From Bufo bufo (taxonomy: Eukaryota > Chordata > Amphibia > Anura > Bufonidae): 64,000 nucleotides of DNA. Shown in pieces: positions 23,161 to 31,582 of the stretch. The stretch is taken from contig NC_053390.1 of NCBI RefSeq assembly GCF_905171765.1, positions 514,624,852-514,688,851 of the forward strand. Direction: 5' to 3'. The notes under the pieces are model-generated. The model searched no databases. It was given only the letters and a program-made list of their open reading frames with translations, and was not told the origin of the DNA. The translations under genes and the position numbers were made by a program. How positions within the stretch are numbered: position 1 is the first letter of the stretch; the number at the start of each line of letters is the position of its first letter.

Positions 23161-23952
23161 TTCCTTATTAAAGCAATCAAATGAAAGTTATGTTTTAACA
23201 TAAGGGTCAGAAACTGGGTTTTGTTTAGCCTCTTGGTTATTAGTTTTTCTATGTAAGTTCTCTGGATCAAAGATTTTTTTTCCCTGTATGGTTTATATAT
23301 GGAGAGCAATGTCCAGTGATAACACAGAGGACTATACTGTATTGTACGGGATGGTGCAGGGGTTTGTATGCTCTTTGAAGTGACAATTATCTTAGGTTTT
23401 CCTATCGCCCACCTTTGATGGCGCTGTGCCCAGCTCTGAGCCGATCCCGCTCAGCAGCTGCGAAGGCTTAGAGGGAACACTGATGGTGACCTCCTAGTAA
23501 TCCCTAAGCCTTTCCCTAACTCCTGCCAGTATGAGCAGATCCTGATGGTGGAAATGCTCATACGCCGGATACCTATGCCCTGCTAAACTGACGAGCCCTA
23601 GGATAGGTAGCAGGAGACGAGACCCGTGTCTCCCTGAGGCCTAGAACAAAAATACACCTGAGAACAACAAACAGAACAGGCAACTTGTACTTAGCTTTGA
23701 GATGAATGGAGAAGCAGGAGATCCAAGACAAACAAGCTGTAGCAACTCGCAGAGGAAATATCAACCGCATAGTCAGCAGTGTGAGGCGGACCTAAATAGA
23801 GCCTCATCACTGATAACAAGTAGAACCTGAGGAGACGTGAGATCCTGACAAACAACAACATACAAAGAGGAAACAGAGAAACCTGTCAGATAGCCTCACG
23901 TGCAGCAAGTCTATCCAATCTTCTCACCTTTGTCATGGGAGGGACCGTGACA

Positions 23953-24340
23953 GTCACTGATTATTTTGCCCTTCCTCAGAACAATAACTCCCCAAAAAAA
24001 ATGGATCCTGTCTGTGGAGCATTCGCCTTCACTCGGTCAGCATTTGCTCAATAATCAATCAGTATTGCAAATGCCCCCCAAAAAACAGGAGTGGATCTAA
24101 AACAGAGATGACATGTAAATGGGATATTTGCATGTCTTCTGTGTTTTGTACCCACTCCTGCTTTTGGCTACCAAATCATAAGCCAATTCTGATGGGAGTA
24201 TACAGGCCTTACAGCTGCTACACAGACAGGATCCGTTGTGCGTCTCATTTTTCTTTCCTTCTGACAGATCAGAAGAAAGGTCAAATAAATGATGTCATCC
24301 AGGCCGAAAGTCAAAATAGTCGACCAGTCATGAAGTGGGA
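23953..24340. other. Unassigned stretch
   Basis: No gene or bounded element recognised between the LTR and the 51-bp array. Confidence 0.35.
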
Positions 24341-24344
24341 AGGG

Positions 24345-24946
24345 TGGAAACAGCATGAGAAGTCAACAGAGTGGACCTATGACAAAGTGGTGAGGTGGAA
24401 GCAGCATGAGGAGACCACAGAGTGGCCCAGTGACAGGGTCTGGAGGTGGAAGCAGTATGAGGAGGCCACCGAGTGGCACAATGGCAGAGTCTGGAGGTGG
24501 CAGCAGTATGAGGAGGCCACCGAGTGGCACAATGACACAGTCTGGTGGTGGCAGCATCAGGAGAAGGCCACCAAGTGGCACAATGAAAGAATCTGGAGTT
24601 GGCAGCTGTATGAGGAGGCAACCGAGTGGCACAATGACAGAGTCTGGAGGTGGCAGCAGTATGGGGAGGCCACCGAGTGGCACAATGACAGAGTCTGGAG
24701 GTGGCAGCATCAGGAGAAGTCCACTGAGTGGCACAATGACAAGAGTATGGAGTTGGCAGCAGTATGAGAAGGCCACAAAGTAGCACGACGACAAGAGATT
24801 GTGAAGGTGGCAGCAGCATGAGGAGTCCACAGAGTAGCATGACAACGAATGATTGTGGAGGTGGCAGCAGCTTGAGGAGGCCACAGAGTGGCACGATGAC
24901 AAAGTGTGGAAGTGGCAGCAGCTTGAGGAGGCCACTTTGGCTCTGC
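24345..24946 (+). repeat. 51-bp minisatellite, about 11.7 units
   Basis: Units begin near 24345, 24396, 24447, 24498, 24549, 24600, 24651, 24702, 24754, 24807, 24861 and 24912. The first eight are 51 bp, later ones drift to 52-54 bp. Being 3 x 17, the regular part keeps several frames open on both strands; one plus frame reads as a 17-residue repeat (RWQQYEEATEWHNDRVW). Drift in unit length destroys frame in the right third, which argues against selection for protein. Confidence 0.85.
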
Positions 24947-24972
24947 ATGATTTAATAATACAAGTTCCCCAG

Positions 24973-25090
24973 CACAAAAGGCTTGGCAAATTGATTATCC
25001 GGGAATTTCCATAGAAGATTGGGATAATATATTGGCGAATTTAAGTTTAGTTTCTTATAATTTTAATCAAGTTTTGGTTTAATTTAATAT
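24973..25090 (+). pseudogene. Possible L1/Tx1-type LINE ORF2 scrap
   Basis: About 35 codons read AWQIDYPGISIEDWDNI and then SYNFNQ, resembling the W-x-DWxxI...SYNFxxRLIQF region downstream of reverse transcriptase in L1/Tx1 LINEs. Very short; tentative. Confidence 0.35.
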
Positions 25091-25114
25091 AAAATATTTA
25101 ATAAATTTACAAAA

Positions 25115-26090
25115 AAAAATTAAGTGTTGCCTAAGACAGGAGAGAATCGGACAGTTTTCTGGTTATTCAACGACGTGGTTGCGATGGAGAAAGCATTCCA
25201 AAAAACAATATCTCTCCACCTGGAGACGAATCCTTTCAAGATTGATGCAAGTGCGGTATCAGCTGCTCATCGAGCGAGATACTTCTGGGGGAACCTGCCT
25301 GGCATGAACAGGCCTATAGTAGCTACAGACATTGAGAGGACAAAGCTTCAAGATTGCTTGGAGCGAGGAAGAGTAGTGAAGTCCATCAAGATTCAACCCA
25401 TAACTACCAGCCCCTGGTTTCTTCATAAGGGAAAACATCACAAGTTCCCAGTCATTATGGAAAAAGCTTAGAATCAACGTTGAAAAATATATGCAATCAG
25501 AGGTGTGTGAGGATGCCATCACGATAGGATGGGTACGCCATCCAGGGCAGATTGTATATGTGGGTGACATACAGAATATAACCAGGAAACAGATTAAAGA
25601 ATGGGGACAATTCGATCTGATAATTGGCGGCAGTCCTTGTAGTGAATTATCAGTGGTTAACCCACACTGGAAAGGCCTTTGTGGGGGCAGTGGACAACTG
25701 TTTTTTGACTTTCCACGATTACTCAATAAAGTGTTACCTAAGACAGGAGAGAATTGGCCAGTCTTCTGGTTATTCGAGAACGTGGTTGCGATAGAGAAAG
25801 CATTCCAAAAAAGAATTTCTCTTAACCTGAAGTAGCGAAGTCTATCAAGATTCAACCCATAACTACCAGCCCCTGGTTTCTTCATCAGGGAAAACATCAC
25901 AAGTTCCCAGTCATCATGGATGGGAAGGAGGACATCCTGTGGTGCACGGAGATGGAGAGGGTCTTCGGATATACGGACGTCTCAGAAATGAACCGCTTTT
26001 TCAGACAGAAGCTCCTGGGAAGGTCATGGAGCGTCCTGGTCATCCGGCATCTATTTGCCCGCTGAAGGATTATTTTGAAAGTGTGTAGAA
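25115..26090 (+). pseudogene. DNMT3-like: DNMT3-type DNA methyltransferase pseudogene, rearranged retrocopy
   Basis: Two blocks match the C-terminal catalytic domain of DNMT3A/3B de novo cytosine-5 methyltransferases. Block 2 (about 25465-26085) runs SEVCEDAITIG, the VGDI and GGSPC catalytic loop (Cys codon near 25638), the FENVV motif near 25770, then after an internal loss [29 protein letters not shown] and the C-terminus. Block 1 (about 25115-25465) repeats the middle part, including [15 protein letters not shown] that block 2 has lost. Thus part of the domain is duplicated head to tail. Stops lie near 25469 and 25833 and a one-base shift near 26060. The residue after catalytic Cys is Ser instead of the usual Asn. 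Absence of introns across several exon lengths, and an A-run near 26161-26172, suggest retroposition. The paralog cannot be told. Confidence 0.85.
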
Positions 26091-26146
26091 GCCACACGGG
26101 CCCCCCATGCTGCAGATTTATCATGGCGACAAAGGATTTTATAATA

Positions 26147-26672
26147 TTACATTATTATATAAAGAAAAAAAAATGAAGCCTCTTCGTCACCCAGATCCCA
26201 AGTGTGATCAGCTACATTATCATCATCGAGTACTGTCTGCACGTCACTGATGTCCTCCTCAACCGTCTCTGGGTCAGGGGCCTGACCGCTCGCAACACCA
26301 GCTCCCACGCCACTTTCCTCATCAGTACTTGCCTGCCTAATGGAGGAAAGGACAGGGGCAGGTTGAGGACAGGTGAGGGCACAGGGCCTGCTACCGGGCC
26401 ATGCCAACTAAGGGTTGTGTCTGACGAACCCACCGACTCTTGGCTGGGGGGGTATCTGATGTCACTTGGGATGAAGTGGATGACCGAGTTAACCAATCAA
26501 GAACCACTGGGTTGCTGGTCAAGACAAGACTGCTAGATGACCTCGGGATCTCAGGCCTCTCGCTGCAACTCTTGCTGCCATGCCCATTTTCTCTGCTGCG
26601 ACCTCTGCCTGCGCCAGGAACATTTAGGCCTCTGCCACTCCCCTGTGCAGGGCCTGGCACTTCACTGTCTGA
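26147..26672 (-). pseudogene. N-terminal fragment of a different hAT transposase
   Basis: The minus strand starts MSDSEVPGPAQGSG near 26672, has a basic RGRGRSRENG-type stretch, then NPVVLDWLTRSS and SSQVTSDTPP. After a frame change near 26400 it continues as an acidic segment (DEESG, DPETVEED). This matches the layout of N-termini of frog hAT/ZBED transposases but is a different family from copies A-C. The BED finger and catalytic domain are missing; the DNMT3 pseudogene lies where they should be. Confidence 0.6.
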
Positions 26673-27668
26673 CATACTTTTAGCTGAACTAAATAAATTA
26701 AAAGCAAATTAAAACACCCCTAAAAGCGACAAATATATTTTTCTTGTTGTACTGAAATAGGCCACTAAATGATTTTACTACAAATAACTGCAACAGTGAA
26801 ATGCGTATATATTTTTCTTTTTGTACTGAAATAGGCCAATAAATGCTTTTGCCACAAATAACTGCAACAGTGAAGTGCATATCTATTTTTCTTTCTTTAC
26901 TGAAATAGGCCACTAAATGCTTTCAACACATATAACTGCAGAAGTGAACTGAGAATATATTTTTCTTGTTGTACTGAAATAGGCCACTAAATGCTTTTAC
27001 TACAAATAACTGCAACAGTGAAATGTGTATATATTTTTCTTTTTGTACTGAAATAAGCCACAAAACAATTTTGCCACAAATAATTGCAACAGGGAAGTGC
27101 GTATATATTTTTCTTTCTGTACTGAAATAGGCCACTAAAAGCTTTTAACACATATAACTTCAGAACTGAACTGAGAATATATTAAGATTTTTGTACTGAA
27201 CTAGGCCAATAAAACACATTCACCGCAAATAACAGCAACAGTGAAGTGCGTATATATTTTTATTTTTGTACTGAAATAGGCCACTAAATGTTTTCAACAC
27301 ATATAACTGCAGAAGTGAACTGAGAATATATTTATATTTTTGTACTGAAATAGGCCACTAAACACTTTCAACCTTTTGTCCCTAGCGCCTTCTGACATCT
27401 CTCTCTACACTAAGATGCTGTAAAATGATTCCTCCCTATCCTTTCCCTGCACTTAGAAATGTTTTTTTTCAGGTTTTTTTTTCACAATGAGGATTTTCTG
27501 GATGCTGTTCCTAGCGCCTTCTCACGTCTGTCCCTGCACTCAGAATGCTGTAAAATGTCTGAATCTAAGATGGTTGCCATATTTATAGGGCTGTGACATC
27601 ACAGGTCTGGCTGGCTGCTGATTGGCTGCATGCATGGCACTTCGTCAGCTTTGATTCGCTCATCTTTA
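26160..27668 (-). mobile_element. Truncated hAT element, 5' end only
   Basis: The 5' terminus, reversed, reads TAAAGATGAGCGAATC and ends near 27668. Inward from it lie a non-coding leader, an array of about 75-bp repeats and the N-terminal coding piece. The 3' two-thirds is gone. Confidence 0.6.
26730..27370. repeat. About 75-bp tandem repeat, eight to nine units
   Basis: Each unit carries TACTGAAATAGGCCACTAAA, an ACAAATAACTGCA block and a TATATATTTTTCTT block. It lies in the 5' leader of the truncated hAT element, a position where copies B and C and the 54.5-kb element also carry tandem repeats. Confidence 0.85.
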
Positions 27669-28142
27669 ATAACAATCTTATTGCATAAAACTTCAAATGA
27701 TTGCTGTACCTACACTGTAAGGTATTTCACCAGAGAAGAGAGAGAATTTACTAATCTACAAAAGAGTTGGAAATGCTCTTACCACCTCTTACAAAACAAT
27801 GAGGGACATTTATCAAGACTGGAGTACCTATATGCCAGTCTTGATCCCCTTGCGCTGGAGTAAGATGCACCTAATTTATAAAGAGACATATGACCTCCAC
27901 CATCAGTTTGGTCTTTAAAGAAGGTGTCTGTTCCAGAGCACCGTGGGTGCCATAGCCACTAGGTTTCTGCTGTTTCACACAGCAGACACCTGGGGTTAAT
28001 GTCTGTGATAGGTGATAACACTGATCTCAGACATTTAACCTCTTAAATGCCATAGACAATTGTGACCACTGCATCTGAGGAGGATTTCCCCAGGACCGCT
28101 GGTTCCCCGGGGCCTTAACAGCCACTCTATGCGGTGATCTGG
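27669..28142. other. Mostly unassigned stretch
   Basis: Near 27806-27880 a small palindrome (TTTATCAAGACTGG...CCAGTCTTGAT) resembles frog foldback MITE ends. Nothing else recognised. Confidence 0.35.
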
Positions 28143-28318
28143 GGCCTTCACACCCTGCGGATTTTGTTGCAGAATTATCCACGACTGAAAATCAGTTGAA
28201 TTCATTCGAATGGGGCAGAGTTCACATGGACTTCAGCAAGCCCCATTCTTGTGGATGGAACTGATTTTCAGTCGTGGAAAATTCTGCAACAAAATCCGTA
28301 GGATGTGAAGGCACCCTA
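28143..28318. mobile_element. Small foldback MITE
   Basis: Arms of about 55 bp (GGATTTTGTTGCAGAATT and CCACGACTGAAAATCAG and complements) flank a short centre. The ends read GGGGCCTTCACACC and, reversed, GGGTGCCTTCACATCC. No clear target-site duplication. Confidence 0.65.
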
Positions 28319-28361
28319 GGACTCACACACACAGGAGGTATAAACCATTATCAGGGACATA

Positions 28362-29975
28362 CAGTGGCGGAAATAATTATTTGACCCCTCACTGATTTTG
28401 TAAGTTTGTCCAATGACAAAGAAATGAAAAGTCTCAGAACAGTATCATTTCAATGGTAGGTTTATTGTAACAGTGGCAGATAGCACATCAAAAGGAAAAT
28501 CGAAAAAATAACTTTAAATAAAAGATAGCAACTGATTTGCATTTCATTGAGTGAAATAAGTATTTGAACCCTCTAACAAAAAAAGACTTAATACTTGGTG
28601 GAAAAACCCTTGTTTGCAAGCACAGAGGTCAAACGTTTCTTGTAATTGATGACCAAGTTTGCGCACATTTTAGGAGGAATGTTGGTCCACTCCTCTTTGC
28701 AGATCATCTCTAAATCCCTAAGGTTTCGAGGCTGTCTCTGTGCAACTCTGAGCTTGAGCTCCCTCCATAGGTTTTCGATTGGATTAAGGTCCGGAGACTG
28801 ACTAGGCCACTCCATGACCTTAATGTGCTTCTTCTTGAGCCACTCCTTTGTTGCCTTTGCTGTATTTTTTGGGTCATTGTCGTGCTGGAACACCCATCCA
28901 CGACCCATTTTCAGTTTCCTGGCAGAGGGAAGGAGGTTGTCGCTCAGGATTTCACGATACATGGCTCCGTCCATTTTCCCTTTTATGCGAATAAGTTGTC
29001 CTGTGCCCTTAGCAGAAAAACACCCCCAAAGCAAAATGTTTCCACCCCCATGCTTGACGGTGGGGACGGTGTTTTGGGGGTCATAGGCAGCATTTTTCTT
29101 CCTCCAAACACAGCGAGTTGAGTTAATGCCAAAGAGCTCTATTTTGGTCTCATCAGACCACAGCACCTTCTCCCAGTCACTCTCTGAATCATTCAGGTGT
29201 TCATTGGCAAACTTCAGACGGGCCTGCACATGTGCCTTCCTGAGCAGGGGGACCTTGCGAGCCCTGCAGGATTTTAATCCATTGCGGTGTAATGTGTTTC
29301 CAATGGTTTTCTTGGTGACTGTGGTCCCTGCTAATTTGAGGTCATTAACTAACTCCTCCCGTGTAGTTCTAGGATGCTTTTTCACCTTTCTCAGAACCAT
29401 TGACACCCCACGAGGTGAGATCTTGCGTGGAGCCCCAGAGCGAGGTCGATTGATGGTCATTTTGTGCTCCTTCCATTTTCGAACAATCGCACCAACAGTT
29501 GTCACCTTCTCTCCCAGCTTCTTGCTAATGGTTTTGTAGCCCATTCCAGCCTTGTGCAGGTCTACAATTTTGTCTCTGACATCCTTGGACAGCTCTTTGG
29601 TCTTTCCCATGTTGGAGAGTTTGGAGTCTGCTTGATTGATTGATTCTGTGGACAGGTGTCTTTTATACAGGTGACTAGTTAAGACAGGTGTCCTTAATGA
29701 GGGTGACTAATTGAGTAGAAGTGTCTAACCACTCTGTGGGAGCCAGAACTCTTAATGGTTGGTAGGGGTTCAAATACTTATTTCACTCAATGAAATGCAA
29801 ATCAGTTGCTATCTTTTATTTAAAGTTATTTTTTCGATTTTCCTTTTGATGTGCTATCTGCCACTGTTACAATAAACCTACCATTGAAATGATACTGTTC
29901 TGAGACTTTTCATTTCTTTGTCATTGGACAAACTTACAAAATCTGTGAGGGGTCAAATAATTATTTCCGCCACTG
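28362..29975 (-). mobile_element. Intact Tc1/mariner element (twin 2), 1614 bp
   Basis: Bounded by TA at 28360-28361 and 29976-29977, with the same ~210-bp TIRs and IR/DR motifs as twin 1. Both terminal arms carry CAGTGGCGG in place of CAGTGGGGG, so the ends changed together. By eye it differs from twin 1 at four TIR positions and three coding positions. Confidence 0.92.
28588..29610 (-). CDS. Tc1-like transposase, 340 aa, apparently intact
   Basis: Same DD34E transposase as at 19747-20769, with Asp153, Asp244 and Glu279 retained and the full HTH region. Two residues differ: Asn210 is Lys and His249 is Asn. His249 lies in the DNDPKH motif just after the second catalytic Asp and is highly conserved in Tc1 transposases, so the change may lower activity. 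One further coding difference (near 29337) is silent. The open frame, start and end are otherwise complete. Confidence 0.9.
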   Translation of the reverse strand: MGKTKELSKDVRDKIVDLHKAGMGYKTISKKLGEKVTTVGAIVRKWKEHKMTINRPRSGAPRKISPRGVSMVLRKVKKHPRTTREELVNDLKLAGTTVTKKTIGNTLHRNGLKSCRARKVPLLRKAHVQARLKFANEHLNDSESDWEKVLWSDETKIELFGINSTRCVWRKKNAAYDPQNTVPTVKHGGGNILLWGCFSAKGTGQLIRIKGKMDGAMYREILSDNLLPSARKLKMGRGWVFQHDNDPKNTAKATKEWLKKKHIKVMEWPSQSPDLNPIENLWRELKLRVAQRQPRNLRDLEMICKEEWTNIPPKMCANLVINYKKRLTSVLANKGFSTKY

Positions 29976-30207
29976 TATGATTGCATGTGTAACCAGTAGA
30001 GCACCCAGAAATTTTGGCTAGGCGGTCCCGGGCAGAATAAAGGCGGCACGCATAGCTTGTTTACGCAAAATTTTAGGCCACTCCCATCATTATAAGCCCC
30101 TCCTACATATAATAGGCAACTTGCAACAAACACCATACAGCTGAAGTTATATAACTATACCGTCATGATGTCTAAAAGAGGACACTTACAGCAAGATTAA
30201 GAACAAT

Positions 30208-30381
30208 GGGGGCGATTTATCAAAATGGTGTAAAGTAGAACTGGTTTAGTTGCCCATAGCAACCAATCAGATTCCACCTTTTATTTTCCAAAGGAGCTGT
30301 GAAAAATGAAAGGTGGAATCTGATTGGTTGCTACTGGCAACTCAGCCAGTTCTACTCTTCATAGTTTGATAAATCTCCCCC
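30208..30381. mobile_element. Foldback MITE, 174 bp
   Basis: Outer arms GGGGGCGATTTATCAAA and complement, inner arms around GGTGGAATCTGATTGGTTGC, and a short centre. Non-coding; a duplication of CAAT or AAT at the flanks is possible but not clear. Confidence 0.7.
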
Positions 30382-30386
30382 AATGT

Positions 30387-30533
30387 GTTTCGTGTTTTAC
30401 GGCTAGACACTTCATCAGGTTCAGATAACAATATTGTTACCTGTATAGAGCAGGATTATAATAATCCTTCTCTATACAGGCAACAAGATTGTAATCTGAA
30501 CCTGATGAAGTCTCTAGCCTCAAGACATGAAAC
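30387..30533. repeat. Inverted repeat with two head-to-head hammerhead-like cores
   Basis: Arms of about 60 bp carry CCTGATGAAGT(C/G)TCTAGCC near the outside and CCTGTATAGAG near the centre. Each arm, read outward (minus strand 30387-30418, plus strand 30502-30533), has CTGATGA, a short self-complementary stem (GTGT/ACAC or GTCT/AGAC), then GAAAC. This spacing is that of a hammerhead ribozyme core. Stems I and III were not established, so catalytic activity is unproven. An AATAAA follows near 30545. Confidence 0.5.
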
Positions 30534-30903
30534 ACTCTGTTCTAATAATAAAACTTGAGAAATCTTGTTCATCGTGAAGTTCCAAGTGTCCTAATTTTGA
30601 CAGCACTACCAACCACCCAGAGTGGGTGGTCATAGACCATACCATACTGTTCCATCTCATATATATCTAACAGTTCCCACCAGTGGATACCGGAAGCGGA
30701 TCAGCAGCAGCCAAGGCGGACCATACATGACTTTTGATAGAGTAATCTGGACTTTAACAACCTATAAAGGTCAACGTATACCGTTCACTCTATACCATTC
30801 TCATTGATATAGTGTATATTTAATTCAAATGATGATATTACACAGGTTGCGCCCTTTTTTTCCTCCTTCTTTTTCTCTTGTTTTTCAGTTATACCGTGAT
30901 GAT
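30534..30903. other. Unassigned stretch before the gypsy element
   Basis: No coding or bounded element found. Ends in a pyrimidine-rich tract near 30855-30890. Confidence 0.35.
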
Positions 30904-30908
30904 TAGAG

Positions 30909-31551
30909 TGTCACTACCAGAGCTTTGGGACGTTCTCACAGCTCTGTTTCTCCACCCCTGTGATGATGTCACTACTAGAGCTGGGAGGAGTTCTCACTGC
31001 TCTGTTTACTTTTGGTTTCCTTCCTCCCAGCTGTTCCTCATGCATTTGATTTCCCTCTCTTTATATCACCCCTCCTCCTATTGTAGGGTGTGGATTATAG
31101 TTCTCATTTCAGTTGTAGCTCTTGCTTTAGTATCTTCACTTGTAGCTATCAGTTCATTGGACCTGTGTTCTGCTGCAGCAAGCACTCCGGATATTGCCAG
31201 CTGTCCTTGGATCCGTCTTCTCTGCGGCTGCAACACCTTCAGCTAAGTGTACAGACATTGTTGTGTACCTGATTATTTTCTGACTGGATCTGAGGTGGCC
31301 ACGGTTCCCTCCATATACTGAGTAGGGCACCGGTGGCCGCGCCCCTTCCACTATTGTAGGAGTTACAGTGGTCATCAGTCTTAGGCACGTGGGCATGCCT
31401 CGTTCCGCCATTTGGATCCGGGCATGTGCTTTAGCAGCATAGGGAGAGCTTTGAGGGTCTGACAGGGGTCACCCTTTATCCTCCCTAGTTTGGGTCCGGT
31501 CAGTAGCTCTTTTACTGTGTATACTATTGTTGCTCACATACACCCGTGACA
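30909..31551 (+). repeat. 5' LTR of the gypsy element
   Basis: 643 bp, begins TGTCACTACC and ends CACCCGTGACA. It should contain the element promoter. The sequence just inside (31552 onward, TTATAATCCACC) is not a standard tRNA-primer site that I recognise. Confidence 0.93.
31060..31067 (+). promoter_or_regulatory. TATA-like box in 5' LTR
   Basis: TTTATATC about 150 bp into the LTR, after a pyrimidine-rich stretch. The same motif is in the 3' LTR near 35956. Inferred core promoter; no direct proof. Confidence 0.4.
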
Positions 31552-31582
31552 TTATAATCCACCAAAACCGTCCTTTTTTGAC

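Larger units (their letters stand above)
21196..23482. mobile_element. Non-autonomous hAT element packed with tandem repeats, 2287 bp
   Basis: Perfect 17-bp inverted ends CAGTGTTCCCTCTAAGC are flanked by an identical 8-bp duplication ATGGTGAC (21188-21195 and 23483-23490). CAGTG ends plus 8 bp fit hAT (Charlie-like). The interior has no transposase and consists of 43-bp, 42-bp and 28-bp arrays followed by two foldbacks. It is inserted in the LTR at 19485-23952. A truncated relative of its left end sits at 43374. Confidence 0.88.
19485..23952 (-). mobile_element. Solo LTR disrupted by a Tc1 and a hAT element
   Basis: Three separated pieces line up as one LTR of about 560 bp: 19485-19520, 21137-21195 and 23483-23952. 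Together they start TGTCATGGG and end CCGTGACA, giving TG...CA ends. The flanking 5-bp sites are ATCAC and GTCAC, four of five matching. The first gap is a Tc1 with TA flanks, the second a hAT with a perfect 8-bp duplication, so the LTR is older than both. Strand is a guess from similarity to gypsy-type LTRs. Confidence 0.65.

Noticed and set aside
24108..24989. Long ORFs on both strands (up to 219 codons)
   Set aside because: They follow the 51-bp repeat; no start context, no domain, and unit drift breaks the frame.
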